A DNA stretch of 64,000 nucleotides from Chryseobacterium sp. SSA4.19 (GTDB lineage Bacteria; Bacteroidota; Bacteroidia; Flavobacteriales; Weeksellaceae): NCBI RefSeq assembly GCF_022601875.1, contig NZ_JAKVIP010000005.1:129178-193177 (forward strand), in the 5' to 3' direction. Below, piece after piece: positions 1-8,905 of the stretch. A program made the position numbers and the translations under genes. The notes under the pieces are model-generated. The model ran no database searches. It was not told where the DNA came from and worked only from the letters and a program-made list of their open reading frames with translations. Every line of letters starts with the position of its first letter. Position 1 is the stretch's first letter.

Positions 1-326
1 GTGCGGCAGAAGGAAAAGGATTAGGACACCGCTTCTTAAGACATATTGAGAGAAATTCCATTTTATTATTCCTGATTCCTTCAGATTCTGAAGATCATTT
101 CCAGGAATTTAAAATTCTGGAGAATGAGCTGAAAGAATACAATTCTGAATTGCTGGATAAAGATTTTATTATCTCCGTTTCAAAATCGGATCTTCTGGAT
201 GATCAGCTGAAGGAAGAAATTGCCGCAGAATTTCCTGAAAACAAACAACCGTTGTTTTTCTCCGGGGTTACAGGAGAAGGTCTTGTTGAACTAAAGGATG
301 CGATCTGGAAGCAGCTGCATGGATAA
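1..326 (+). CDS. obgE: Obg-family GTPase, C-terminal part (5' end outside window)
   Basis: Reads in frame from base 3 to the TAA at 324-326 and gives about 107 residues of an Obg/CgtA GTPase. [14 protein letters not shown] is the typical Obg stretch after the G3 region; SKSD is the G4 element (NKxD-like) and [10 protein letters not shown] the G5 element. Obg proteins bind the 50S ribosomal subunit and act in ribosome maturation and stress responses. The N-terminal glycine-rich Obg fold and G1-G3 motifs lie upstream of the window. No C-terminal extension follows G5, which is usual for Bacteroidota. Confidence 0.9.
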   Translation, partial: AAEGKGLGHRFLRHIERNSILLFLIPSDSEDHFQEFKILENELKEYNSELLDKDFIISVSKSDLLDDQLKEEIAAEFPENKQPLFFSGVTGEGLVELKDAIWKQLHG

Positions 327-412
327 ATTTAAACCATTAACAAAAATATAAAGTACACACTCCTGTGTACTTTTTTAATATCCTAAAAATTAAAACCATA
401 AAATTTAAAATT

Positions 413-1069
413 ATGAGAAAGAACTTTGTATTTGTTCTGTCATTAACTATTTCAGCCTTCGTTTATGCACAGGATACGCAACAAGACGAAAGGTCAAATC
501 CGCAATCCAATAATAAGATGAGTTTTGGGGTAAAAGGCGGTTATTCTTTATCAAACATGAAATTTTTTGATGATAAACTTGATTCAAAATCGTATTTCTA
601 TGTGGGAATCGTTGCAGAACAGCCTGTTTCTACTAAAATAAGCGTGCAGGCAGAAGCATTATATACCCAACTTGGCGGAAAGCAGAATTTTCCGGTAGTG
701 GATTTTACGGACTCCGGAGTCATAGAAAGAGGAAATATTAAGTTTGATTATCAACTGACACAAATTCAGGTTCCGATATCTTTTAAATATTATTTCATTC
801 CTAATTTATCAGCGTCTGTCGGAATGAATCTGGGCTTTAACCTTTCTGAAAAAGTGAAGACAAAGGAGGTTGTGAATGGGGCGACTTCCAGAAATTATGA
901 CAACATCAAATCATTGAACCTATTTCCGTTCTTAGGTGCAGAATATAAGATCAATGAACATTTCTTTGCAGATGCGAGATATCATTTTAATTTCATAGAA
1001 GTTAATAAAGGCGCATTGCCAACCAAAATCGGTTTTCTACAGGTTGGTGCAGGCTATCGATTTAAGTAG
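413..1069 (+). CDS. Outer-membrane beta-barrel protein (porin-like)
   Basis: 218 residues from the ATG at 413. The frame is open further upstream, but only this start gives a clean signal peptide (MRKN, hydrophobic core, SAFVYA, cleavage before QD). After a short polar linker the chain alternates hydrophobic and polar residues in strands (FGVKGGYSLSNMKF, FDYQLTQIQVPISFKYYF, LFPFLGAEYKI, FADARYHFNF) and ends in GAGYRFK, a typical barrel end with a penultimate aromatic. This fits the outer membrane beta-barrel (OMP_b-brl, PorT-like) families of Bacteroidota. Ligand or function cannot be told. It stands alone between obgE and a bidirectional terminator. Confidence 0.8.
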   Translation: MRKNFVFVLSLTISAFVYAQDTQQDERSNPQSNNKMSFGVKGGYSLSNMKFFDDKLDSKSYFYVGIVAEQPVSTKISVQAEALYTQLGGKQNFPVVDFTDSGVIERGNIKFDYQLTQIQVPISFKYYFIPNLSASVGMNLGFNLSEKVKTKEVVNGATSRNYDNIKSLNLFPFLGAEYKINEHFFADARYHFNFIEVNKGALPTKIGFLQVGAGYRFK

Positions 1070-1083
1070 GAATTTAAAAATGA

Positions 1084-1120
1084 AGAATCCGTTTCTTAAT
1101 AAGGAAACGGATTCTTTATT
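1084..1120. terminator. Bidirectional intrinsic terminator
   Basis: Perfect 12-bp stem AGAATCCGTTTC / GAAACGGATTCT (1084-1095 and 1104-1115) with an 8-base loop, followed by TTTATTT on the plus strand. It lies between the convergent barrel protein and methyltransferase genes and probably serves both. Confidence 0.8.
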
Positions 1121-1126
1121 TCTAAG

Positions 1127-1864
1127 TTAATTATCTTTTGTACAGATTAAGACTTTTTCATCTTTGGAAAATCCATAATACGCATCGCCATCAAGGTTTC
1201 TTATGTCCACGTGGAAACCTGCTTCTTTTAATCTGTTTTCTAATCCATCAACAGAATAGATTCTCACATGATCTTCCTGTCCGAAATGCTTTAACCGCTC
1301 TCCGGCAGAAACCACTGAATTATCCTCATAGATGTCTCCTTCTTTAAAGGGAGTCTGAATCAGGGCTGTTCCCCCCTTTTTAAGAACCCTGTAGAGTTCA
1401 GACATGGCTTTCCTGTCATCTGCGATGTGTTCTAAAATATGATAGCAGACAATTAAATCAAACGTTTCTCCTTCTGTCTGAATATTGGTGATATCGTAAT
1501 GATAATCGGAAAGAAATTCGTTTTCAAAATCAGTTGGAAAATAGGAAATATCTTTCTTGCTTTTCCATTTTCTGTACAACATTCTGGAAGGTGAAAAATC
1601 CAGGAATGACATATTGGGTTTTAAAAATTCTTCCTGCAGCATGTTATACAGCCTTCTGGTTCTCGGAAGACTTCCGCAGACAGGACAGATCAGCTGGCCG
1701 TTTTGCAGCTGGACGAAGTTTTTCAATTTTGTCCCGCAAACCGTACAGGCATTATTTTTCCCCTGGTACAGAGGTTTTAAAAACCTCCTGAAGTGATCTT
1801 CATTTTTTATAAGGATCTCTTTAGGAATCATTTTTTTAACCACTGATTTTAACAAGTTATACAT
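1127..1864 (-). CDS. SAM-dependent methyltransferase with N-terminal zinc ribbon
   Basis: 245 residues from ATG (complement of 1862-1864). Residues about 40-63 hold two CxxC pairs (CTVCG and CPVCG), a probable structural zinc ribbon. The rest is a class I methyltransferase of the Methyltransf_11 type: a glycine-poor motif I (FLDFSPS), the post-motif FDLIVCYHILEHI and the VLKKGGTALIQTPF stretch (strand 5 region). Acidic, histidine and GG positions agree with SAM binding, though motif I is degenerate. Substrate unknown; the ribbon-plus-Methyltransf_11 layout is common in glycan and secondary-metabolite loci of Bacteroidota. Convergent with the barrel protein gene. Confidence 0.75.
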   Translation of the reverse strand: MYNLLKSVVKKMIPKEILIKNEDHFRRFLKPLYQGKNNACTVCGTKLKNFVQLQNGQLICPVCGSLPRTRRLYNMLQEEFLKPNMSFLDFSPSRMLYRKWKSKKDISYFPTDFENEFLSDYHYDITNIQTEGETFDLIVCYHILEHIADDRKAMSELYRVLKKGGTALIQTPFKEGDIYEDNSVVSAGERLKHFGQEDHVRIYSVDGLENRLKEAGFHVDIRNLDGDAYYGFSKDEKVLICTKDN

Positions 1865-2007
1865 CAAGTCATTTTTACAACCGTCAAAATAACAAAAATT
1901 TAATAAGATTCCGGCTTAAACTGATTTTTCATTAGTTAATTTTTAATACTGAAAGGTTAATTTCCTGTTGGAACAATTTTTGAAATCATCCATTCTAAAA
2001 TGAGATT

Positions 2008-2496
2008 ATGAAATACGTACTTACCTTATGTGCATTTATTGTTCTTTTTTCATGCACTGCGCAAAAAGGAAATTCAAAATATTCTGTTGTTGAATATGAA
2101 GCCGGAGCCTGTTTTGGATCATGTCCGATCTTTAAGCTCACCATCAATCCTGACAGGACTGCCGTACTGGAAGCAGAACATTTCAATTTCTCAAAAGAAT
2201 TTGCGAAAAGTGAATTTGACAAACCCAGAGAGGGAACTTTTAAAGGAACCATCAAAGAAGCAGATTACAATAAATTAATCGTATTGCTGGATGAATTAAA
2301 CGTAAAAAGCCTGAATGATAAATATGGAACAAGAAATATTTCAGATCTTCCCACTTCTTATTTAAGAATAAAATTCAGTGACGGTACGGTGAAGAATGTG
2401 GAAGATTACGGGAAGAGAGGAACGGAGAAACTGTCACAGGTGTATAAGTTTTTTGAAGACCTGAGGCTGAACCAGCAGTGGACAAAAGTTAAATAA
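2008..2496 (+). CDS. DUF6438-type lipoprotein
   Basis: 162 residues with a lipoprotein signal: short N-terminus, hydrophobic core and lipobox LFSC with Cys16. The mature part opens with YEAGACFGSCPIFKLTI, the signature of DUF6438 (paired Cys35 and Cys39, then PIF), and continues with the YGTRNISDLPT and IKFSDGTVKNVEDYG strands. The family is a small periplasm-facing beta-rich domain of unknown role in Bacteroidota. The CxxxC pair may form a disulfide. The gene is monocistronic; the rhlE-like promoter follows 20 bases after its stop. Confidence 0.8.
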   Translation: MKYVLTLCAFIVLFSCTAQKGNSKYSVVEYEAGACFGSCPIFKLTINPDRTAVLEAEHFNFSKEFAKSEFDKPREGTFKGTIKEADYNKLIVLLDELNVKSLNDKYGTRNISDLPTSYLRIKFSDGTVKNVEDYGKRGTEKLSQVYKFFEDLRLNQQWTKVK

Positions 2497-2516
2497 GCGC
2501 TTTAAAATAATTACGC

Positions 2517-2524
2517 TATCTTTG
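2517..2524 (+). promoter_or_regulatory. TAnnTTTG promoter box of the RhlE-like helicase
   Basis: TATCTTTG matches the Bacteroidota -7 consensus TAnnTTTG. It would give a leader of roughly 130 bases before the helicase start. The leader holds a small stem (AGCAGATCTGCT near 2590), so cold- or structure-dependent control is possible, as seen for RNA helicase leaders elsewhere. No riboswitch class is recognised. Confidence 0.6.
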
Positions 2525-2658
2525 CAGTATATTTCGCGGCATTCTCAGCCAGAAGGTAAATTTATTTTACTCAAAATTCTGTTAAACGTTTAGCAGATCT
2601 GCTAAAAATGATGAAGTATACTGCTTCAACCGCATTATTTTAATACACGATTTAAATT

Positions 2659-3918
2659 TTGTTATTTACAGACTTAAACATTATTAAGCCCATTCTAGAT
2701 GCGCTTCAAAAAGAGGGTTACGAAAAACCAACCCCTATCCAGGAACAGTCTATTCCTTCTATTTTAGAACACAGGGACGTGTTAGGCACTGCCCAGACAG
2801 GAACCGGAAAAACGGCAGCTTTTGCCATTCCGATCCTTCAGAATCTTATGGAAAGAAAGGGACCGAAAAATAATCATATCAAAGCTCTGATCCTCACACC
2901 TACCCGTGAGCTGGCCATTCAGATCGAAGAAAGCTTCAATGCTTATGGTAAAAACCTGCCATTGAAAAAACTGGTAGTTTTTGGCGGTGTAAAACAGGGA
3001 AGTCAGGAAATAGCTTTAAAAAAAGGAGTTGATATTCTGGTAGCCACTCCGGGCAGATTACTGGATTTTATTGCTCAGGGAATTATCAGTTTAAAAAATC
3101 TTGAAATTTTCGTACTGGATGAAGCCGACAGAATGCTGGACATGGGATTTGTGCATGATGTAAAGCGAATTATTAAGCTTCTTCCTCCAAAAAGGCAGAC
3201 CCTTTTCTTCTCTGCCACTATGCCAACTGAAATTCAGAAACTGGCCGATTCTATTTTAAATAATCCCATTAAAGTATCTGTTACGCCGATTTCTTCGACT
3301 GCAGAAACCATTAAACAGGCTGTTTATTTTGTAGATAAAGAAAATAAGCTTGAACTCTTAACCCATATTTTACAGAATACCATTTCAGATTCTGTTCTGG
3401 TATTTTCAAGGACGAAACATGGTGCCGATAAAATTGCCAGGAAATTACAGTCGAATAACATTTCAGCTGAAGCGATCCATGGAAACAAATCCCAAAATGC
3501 AAGGCAGAATGCTTTAAATAATTTTAAATCAGGAAAAACGCGTATTTTGGTAGCTACAGACATTGCAGCCAGAGGTATTGATATCGATGAACTGAAATAT
3601 GTGGTCAATTATGAACTTTCAGATGTTGCCGAAACATATGTTCACAGAATCGGAAGAACGGGGCGTGCAGGAGCAGAAGGAAGTTCTATTTCATTTGTAG
3701 ACGGGCTGGATTTGCTTAATCTTCGCGATACCGAAAAACTAATCGGGATGAAAATTCCGGTTGAGAAAAACCATCCGTTTCATACAGACAGCCTGGTTGT
3801 GGAAAAAAGAGATTCCAATAATAAACCTTTTACACCAAGACCAAAGCCTGCAGGCCAGCAAAAGTCTGATCACAGTAAAAAGCCAAAAAATAAGAGTAAT
3901 TTCTTTAGAAAAAAATAA
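2659..3918 (+). CDS. DEAD-box RNA helicase, RhlE-like
   Basis: 419 residues. All helicase motifs are present: Q motif (TPIQEQSIP, about 25-33), Walker A AQTGTGKT (45-52), PTREL (81-85), TPGR, DEAD (154-157), SAT (185-187) and HRIGRTGRAG. The C-terminal tail is short, basic and low complexity (KPKNKSNFFRKK), typical of RhlE-type enzymes that unwind rRNA or mRNA. The start is a TTG at 2659: an in-frame TAA at 2653-2655 excludes any start further upstream except ATT, and the N-terminus LFTDLN matches the family. Transcribed from its own TAnnTTTG promoter with a long leader and closed by a hairpin terminator. Confidence 0.93.
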   Translation: MLFTDLNIIKPILDALQKEGYEKPTPIQEQSIPSILEHRDVLGTAQTGTGKTAAFAIPILQNLMERKGPKNNHIKALILTPTRELAIQIEESFNAYGKNLPLKKLVVFGGVKQGSQEIALKKGVDILVATPGRLLDFIAQGIISLKNLEIFVLDEADRMLDMGFVHDVKRIIKLLPPKRQTLFFSATMPTEIQKLADSILNNPIKVSVTPISSTAETIKQAVYFVDKENKLELLTHILQNTISDSVLVFSRTKHGADKIARKLQSNNISAEAIHGNKSQNARQNALNNFKSGKTRILVATDIAARGIDIDELKYVVNYELSDVAETYVHRIGRTGRAGAEGSSISFVDGLDLLNLRDTEKLIGMKIPVEKNHPFHTDSLVVEKRDSNNKPFTPRPKPAGQQKSDHSKKPKNKSNFFRKK

Positions 3919-3922
3919 GATT

Positions 3923-3954
3923 AAAGCCTTCCGTATCGGGAGGCTTTGTTTTTT
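3923..3954 (+). terminator. Intrinsic terminator after the RhlE-like helicase
   Basis: Stem AAAGCCTTCC / GGGAGGCTTT with a short loop and one bulge, followed by GTTTTTT. Confidence 0.75.
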
Positions 3955-3963
3955 ATTGGTTGA

Positions 3964-5493
3964 TTATTCTTTAAGTCTGTAAACAGTAACAGAATCATAC
4001 ATAGGCTGCCAGGTTTTCACCGGATTGTCAAAGGATTTTAATTTAACCAAATCCTTTTGATCTTCAAGGCTGTCCGCAACTTTTTTATCCAATGTATTTT
4101 TTATGTAAAACAGATTATTTTCTTTAGTGTCATTTACACTGATTCCCATAAAATTCTGGCTCCTGTCATGTACCTTAAAGGAAGTGGGGAAAAGTAAGAA
4201 TTTAATATCTTTCTGTTTAAAAAATTCTTTAAAACGAACGGAATTCAGTTCATTAAAAAAATCAGTATTTGCTACAAGGCCATCCGCAGGTATAATATTA
4301 AATTCTGAATAATAGGCAAATTTTCCGGGAAAATCATATACATATATTCTTGATCTTTCCTGCACTATTCTATTGAGCTGCTGTATGGTTTCAATGACTG
4401 AATCATCAGCCTTTTTTTCAAACTTTGAGTGAACTGCAAAAACGTTGTTCTGAAGACTAAGGCTTGTAGTTAACTTTAGAAATCCTACAAAACATACGAA
4501 TAGAACAAAAAATACTGCTGCTATCTTAGAGAAATAAACGTTTCTTAAAATTTTTAAATTTAATTTTCCAATCATATCGTGTATGAAAAAACCACAAAAG
4601 ACCAGCTGAGATACAAAATACCACTGCCCGATTTCCGACTGAAAAAATAAATTGTAAAGCAACTGTATAAGACTGCCGGTTAACAGCAAAAGTTTGATTG
4701 TTCTGAATCTTGTATTCCTGTAAAAACTTAAAAAAATAAAATATAAGAAACCTCCAGCAATAAAAACTTCCTGAAATACCTTAATTTTTATATCATCCTG
4801 GATCAATGGGAAAGAACTTTTTATTTTTCCACTGATTGGAACCAAATTTCCAAAAATATACTCATTTGAAACTAAATAAGGTACACTCAAAATAGAAAAG
4901 CCGGTAATCATTTTCATCAGATTAAGAACATTCCAGCTTTTCTGCTTCCAGAAATAAAAACCGAAAGGGATGATTATAAAAATATGATCCAATCTGGCCA
5001 GAAATACCAGACTGCAGATGATTCCGAAAATAAAATCATTTGTGAAATTTTTAATCAGAAAGCAGATCAGCAATGCAATGGTAAAGAATGCCAGGTGCGC
5101 TTCTGTTAAATAAAGCGTTCCTAAACTGAAAAACATAAGACAATAAAATGCCAACGCACACATTTTCCCAAAACCATCATTAAAAATAGTCTTTTCCAAA
5201 AGCCTGAAGCCAAAAAAAACCAAAAGAACCTGAAATAACCAAATAAGATTTAAAGAAAACGTTTTTCCAAAAGGATTTATAATTTCTGCCAGTGTACAAA
5301 AAACCATCCATAAAGGATGAAATCCGTTTGTAAGATATAAATTGTTAAAACCCATAAAGCCATGAGAAACCAGATTATGAGCAATCTGCGGATAAAAAAA
5401 ACCATCATCTGCAGGAAATTTAGAAGGATTTCCTAAAAAAAACACAGAAGATAAAAACAGCAAATAATGGAAATTCTCTTTTAATAATTTCAT
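3964..5493 (-). CDS. GT-C type membrane glycosyltransferase-like protein
   Basis: 509 residues with about ten hydrophobic segments. The first loop carries FPADDGFFYPQIA (Asp29-Asp30) and then NGFHPLW, the acidic-pair layout of lipid-linked GT-C glycosyltransferases (ArnT/PMT-like families), where the Asp pair acts in catalysis or metal binding. The C-terminal ~130 residues are soluble (IYVYDFPGKFAYYSEF, FLLFPTSFKV) and would face the periplasm. Substrate unknown. Its start overlaps the TatD stop by 4 bases (ATGA), so it is translationally coupled as the last gene of a five-gene minus-strand block. Confidence 0.7.
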   Translation of the reverse strand: MKLLKENFHYLLFLSSVFFLGNPSKFPADDGFFYPQIAHNLVSHGFMGFNNLYLTNGFHPLWMVFCTLAEIINPFGKTFSLNLIWLFQVLLVFFGFRLLEKTIFNDGFGKMCALAFYCLMFFSLGTLYLTEAHLAFFTIALLICFLIKNFTNDFIFGIICSLVFLARLDHIFIIIPFGFYFWKQKSWNVLNLMKMITGFSILSVPYLVSNEYIFGNLVPISGKIKSSFPLIQDDIKIKVFQEVFIAGGFLYFIFLSFYRNTRFRTIKLLLLTGSLIQLLYNLFFQSEIGQWYFVSQLVFCGFFIHDMIGKLNLKILRNVYFSKIAAVFFVLFVCFVGFLKLTTSLSLQNNVFAVHSKFEKKADDSVIETIQQLNRIVQERSRIYVYDFPGKFAYYSEFNIIPADGLVANTDFFNELNSVRFKEFFKQKDIKFLLFPTSFKVHDRSQNFMGISVNDTKENNLFYIKNTLDKKVADSLEDQKDLVKLKSFDNPVKTWQPMYDSVTVYRLKE

Positions 5494-6260
5494 GATACTG
5501 AGTTAAACATGCTTTTCGCATTTTCAGTGGTAATCCTGTCAATCTCAACAAAATCTTTGTTATAAATATTAACCAGCTTTCCGGCTACCAGGTCAAGGTA
5601 TGAACTTTCATTCCTTTTTCCCCGATGTGGAACCGGAGCCAGATAAGGAGAATCTGTTTCCAATACAATTTTATCTAATGGAATTTCATTTAAAAACTGA
5701 TCAATTTTTCCGTTTTTAAAAGTGACTACCCCACCAATTCCCAGAATGAAATTTAGGTCAATCGCATGTTTCGCCTGCTCAAGGTTTCCGGAAAAGCAAT
5801 GAAAAATCCCTCTCAGTTTGGGATGTTTTTTCCTTTCCAGAACTTCGAAAGTCTCATCAAAGCTTTCTCTGGTATGGATTACAATCGGCAGGTCTTTTTC
5901 AATGGCCCAATCAATTTGCTGTTCGAAGGCTTTTATCTGAATATCCAGTGTTGTTTTATCCCAATATAAATCAATCCCGATCTCTCCGATGGCAGGAAAT
6001 GATTTCTGATCAAGATAACCCCTGACCATTTGAAGTTCTTCTTCCCAGCTTTCCGGTTTTACATAACAAGGATGTAATCCCATCATAGAAAAAATATGCC
6101 CCGGATATTCTGCTTCCAGCTGCAGCATTTTCTTATGAGACCCGGAATCAATAGCAGGAAGATAGAATTCTGTAATTCCTTTGTCTAAAGCTCTCTGAAT
6201 GGCTTCTTTTCTGTCTTCATCAAATTCTTCTGCGTATAGATGTGTATGTGTATCAATCAT
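5490..6260 (-). CDS. tatD: TatD-family metal-dependent deoxyribonuclease/hydrolase
   Basis: 256 residues, the normal length of the family. Metal ligands are visible: HTH (His5, His7), Glu93 in IGEIGIDLYW, His129 in IVIHTRES, His154 in FHCFSG and Asp203 in ETDSPYLAP. TatD enzymes are TIM-barrel 3'-5' exonucleases or D-aminoacyl hydrolases; they act in DNA repair or turnover. Placed 5 bases after the DUF4269 gene and overlapping the GT-C gene, so co-transcribed with both. Confidence 0.92.
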   Translation of the reverse strand: MIDTHTHLYAEEFDEDRKEAIQRALDKGITEFYLPAIDSGSHKKMLQLEAEYPGHIFSMMGLHPCYVKPESWEEELQMVRGYLDQKSFPAIGEIGIDLYWDKTTLDIQIKAFEQQIDWAIEKDLPIVIHTRESFDETFEVLERKKHPKLRGIFHCFSGNLEQAKHAIDLNFILGIGGVVTFKNGKIDQFLNEIPLDKIVLETDSPYLAPVPHRGKRNESSYLDLVAGKLVNIYNKDFVEIDRITTENAKSMFNSVS

Positions 6261-6265
6261 TTTTC

Positions 6266-6787
6266 TTAGTATTTCAATAGATCTTCATAAGGGTTTTCAA
6301 GTCCCAGCAATAATCCGAAAGCGGATTCTGTTTTTATTCCCTGTTTTTTAAGTTCTATTATTTTCTGTTTAAATTCTTCACCTTTTTCCTGTAATATTTT
6401 GTATTCAGCAATCATGTGAAGATAGGCATTCTGCTGTGTTGTAGGCTTATTCTGTCCAAAAATCTCAATCGGAAACCCCTCCAGCATAAAATTTAAAGTC
6501 ATGCATTTTTCCCCGTTGATAATGGGATATTCAACGTCAACATCGTAAGGAATGAACCTACTGAACATTAAATCATCCAGAAAGTCTTCTTCCAATCTTA
6601 AATCAACCTCAAAAATAAGATCCAGATCACTTCCTTCTATATCTATTTCAATAGGAACGGTACCTGCTAAAATAGGCACATACTCTTTTAATTTCTCAAA
6701 AAAGCGATGCTTTGTAAGAAGTTCGTAAACCCTTTTCTGTTTTTCATTCCCCCTTTTCAGATAATCAATGGTCGTAAAATCAATCAT
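6266..6787 (-). CDS. DUF4269 protein (nucleotidyltransferase-fold)
   Basis: 173 residues matching the DUF4269 pattern: an N-terminal helix, then ILAGTVPIEIDIEGSDLDLIFEV. GSDLD (52-56) followed by a distant acidic VDVEYP resembles the GS...DxD metal site of nucleotidyltransferases. The rest (MTLNFMLEGFPIEIFGQ, QQNAYLHMIAEYKIL) is family-typical. Biological role unknown. It overlaps the upstream GSCFA gene by 8 bases, a sign of tight coupling. Confidence 0.8.
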   Translation of the reverse strand: MIDFTTIDYLKRGNEKQKRVYELLTKHRFFEKLKEYVPILAGTVPIEIDIEGSDLDLIFEVDLRLEEDFLDDLMFSRFIPYDVDVEYPIINGEKCMTLNFMLEGFPIEIFGQNKPTTQQNAYLHMIAEYKILQEKGEEFKQKIIELKKQGIKTESAFGLLLGLENPYEDLLKY

Positions 6788-7739
6788 CCGGAAATATCTT
6801 ATGCTTTACTTTCTGCCGCTGATGTTCAATTCTCTGATTGAGCTTTTCCCTGAATTCAATATATTTAGGATCTTTTTCATCATCAGTCCTGTGCTGTAAA
6901 GCTTTATTAATTTTAAAGTTCTCTTTAATAAATTCTTTTACTTGCTCTGAAAAATAAGCATTTCCGAACTGATCAAAAATATAGCGCACTGCCTGACTGT
7001 TGGGATGAATCAGATCTTCATTGTAAAAACGGTAATCGCGCAGATCATCCATTACTATTTCATACACCGGAAGGTAATGGCAGTTTTCAAACTGTGGAAT
7101 CATTTCATGGATAGCGGTTATCAGCTTTGCCTTACTGAGCTGGTTCTCTGCCATTCCATCTTTTGTATGGCGGACGGGTGACACCGTAAACAGGATCTGA
7201 ACATCATCTTTACAGATATCATCTAAATTCAAAACCGTATTGTAGATAGCATCTGTAATTTCCTGGTGGGTCAGCAGTCTTTTTTCAAAGAATTTCTGCG
7301 GAATTTTATGACAGTTGGCCACCAGTTTTCCCTTAGGAAGAAACTCATAAATAAATGAAGTTCCGTACGTGATAATAATCCAGTCCGAATTTTGAAGAAA
7401 CGAATTTCCTTCTTCAATTTTATTATTAATCTTCGCCAACGTCTGATGGATATAGCGTGTATCAAAACTTGTATGATGATCTAAGGAAAGGTATTCGCCA
7501 TTAAAGGCAATCAGTTCTTCTTCGGTATAAAACTCAGCATCATGAAGCCTTTTCACGGCATTGCTTATCGAAAAAGGGTTAAACACAGTGCCGAAAGGAT
7601 TGCTTAACGCCTGCAGCTGCCCGAGATGAAACAGGTCTGACATTTCAGAAGCAAAGCAGGAACCTATTGAAAATATTTTATCTTCAACCTGAATTTTCTT
7701 CCGGGATTCTTTAATATTTACTTCGGTCCTGAATTTCAT
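6780..7739 (-). CDS. GSCFA-domain protein
   Basis: 319 residues with the naming motif SIGSCFASEM (GSCFA at 26-30) followed by NPFGTVFNPFSI, and SPVRHTKDGM, HYLPVYEIVMDDLRDYRFY and IHPN blocks. The GSCFA family resembles the SGNH/GDSL hydrolase fold (GS near the N-terminus; D-x-x-H near the C-terminus as DLIHPN), so an esterase or acyltransferase activity is likely but unproven. Soluble, no signal peptide. Upstream lies an AT-rich inverted repeat that separates it from the polyprenyl synthase gene. Confidence 0.85.
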   Translation of the reverse strand: MKFRTEVNIKESRKKIQVEDKIFSIGSCFASEMSDLFHLGQLQALSNPFGTVFNPFSISNAVKRLHDAEFYTEEELIAFNGEYLSLDHHTSFDTRYIHQTLAKINNKIEEGNSFLQNSDWIIITYGTSFIYEFLPKGKLVANCHKIPQKFFEKRLLTHQEITDAIYNTVLNLDDICKDDVQILFTVSPVRHTKDGMAENQLSKAKLITAIHEMIPQFENCHYLPVYEIVMDDLRDYRFYNEDLIHPNSQAVRYIFDQFGNAYFSEQVKEFIKENFKINKALQHRTDDEKDPKYIEFREKLNQRIEHQRQKVKHKIFPDD

Positions 7740-7744
7740 TCACT

Positions 7745-7829
7745 AAATTTGAAAATTTGAGAATGCGTCAATTTGAAAATTAAACTTTTGCCTTTCATTT
7801 TCAAATTTCCAAATTGACCAACTATCAAA
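7745..7829. repeat. AT-rich imperfect inverted repeat between genes
   Basis: Two long arms built from AATTTGA / GTCAATTTG / GAAAAT words face each other (left about 7752-7780, right about 7796-7829) across a short centre. The same word family recurs near 49750-49790. It looks like a small dispersed palindromic element that could fold in RNA; the sequence is low in GC so chance similarity is not excluded. Confidence 0.5.
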
Positions 7830-8801
7830 TTATGATTCTCTTCTCAACAAATAATTAGCCAGTTCTGCAAATGGCTTTTTCTTTTCATCCGGAATATCGA
7901 TTTTCTGCAGATAGCTCTGCCCGATTTCATTATGCTTTTCAATTAACCTTAATGCCTTTTCATCTACTTTTGTCCTTCTGAAAATCTTTTCTACTCCATA
8001 TACTTTATCAATATTATCGGTCTTTTTAGAGTACCAGTAATCCAGTTCTTTTCTTTCCTCTTCTGTCGCGTGTTCTTTTGCCATTAAATAGAGAACCGTT
8101 TTTTTGTTTTCGTAAATATCCCCGGCATGCTTTTTACCAAACTGTGCCTGGTCTCCGAATACATCCAGATAATCGTCCATGATCTGAAAAGCAATCCCGA
8201 TATGTTTTCCAAAATTAAAAATCGATTTTGCATCTTTAAAATTAGCCTTGGCAATCATAGCACCAATCTCGAATGAACAGGCGCTCAAAACTCCTGTCTT
8301 GTAAGTGATCATTCTGATATAGTCATCAAAAGTAACATTCTCCTGAGTCTCAAAATTAATATCATACTGCTGGCCTTCGCACAGAAGCAAACCTGTATGG
8401 GTGAAAATCCTGATGCAGGCCTTGAAAATTTCAGGCTCCAGGTCTTCGAAAAATTTGTAGGCTTTCAGCATCAATCCGTCTCCGGAAAGAATTCCTACAT
8501 TAATACCGTGTAAAGTATGGATAGTAGGCTTATTTCTCCTTAAAGGAGCTTCATCCATAATATCATCATGGATCAAAGTAAAATTATGGAAGAACTCGAT
8601 GGCCAAAGCAGGTTTGATTGCCTGTTTCAGTTCACCGCCGAATAAATCACAGGCCATTAATACCATGATCGGCCGAAGACGTTTCCCACCATGTGAAATA
8701 ATATAGTTCATCGGCTCATACAGCTCGGCCGGTTTGTCTTTAAAAGTATACTTGTTAATGGCATCCGCAACAATCTGCTGATATCTGTCTAAAAATTCCA
8801 T
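7830..8801 (-). CDS. Polyprenyl (geranylgeranyl/octaprenyl-type) diphosphate synthase
   Basis: 323 residues of a trans-isoprenyl diphosphate synthase. GGKRLRP (38-44) binds IPP; the first Asp-rich motif DDIMD (79-83, DDxxD) and second DDYLD (209-213) bind Mg-diphosphate. The residues before the first motif (FFHNFTLIH) include two Phe, which often shorten the product pocket, but chain length cannot be fixed. It condenses IPP with allylic diphosphates for quinones, carotenoids or hopanoids and fits the mevalonate decarboxylase gene further on. Cytosolic. Own transcript or read-through with the downstream GSCFA block. Confidence 0.9.
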   Translation of the reverse strand: MEFLDRYQQIVADAINKYTFKDKPAELYEPMNYIISHGGKRLRPIMVLMACDLFGGELKQAIKPALAIEFFHNFTLIHDDIMDEAPLRRNKPTIHTLHGINVGILSGDGLMLKAYKFFEDLEPEIFKACIRIFTHTGLLLCEGQQYDINFETQENVTFDDYIRMITYKTGVLSACSFEIGAMIAKANFKDAKSIFNFGKHIGIAFQIMDDYLDVFGDQAQFGKKHAGDIYENKKTVLYLMAKEHATEEERKELDYWYSKKTDNIDKVYGVEKIFRRTKVDEKALRLIEKHNEIGQSYLQKIDIPDEKKKPFAELANYLLRRES

Positions 8802-8851
8802 AAATTAATTCTGTAGTTTACGCAAAAATACGATTTTTAAAGGGTCTGTAA

Positions 8852-8883
8852 AACAAAAAACTTTGCCCGAAAGACAAAGTTTA
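8852..8883 (-). terminator. Intrinsic terminator after pit
   Basis: On the minus strand AAACTTTG and CAAAGTTT pair across a 9-base loop and run into TTTTTTG. It follows the phosphate transporter stop. Confidence 0.75.
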
Positions 8884-8905
8884 TCTATTATATAAATGTG
8901 TGTTT

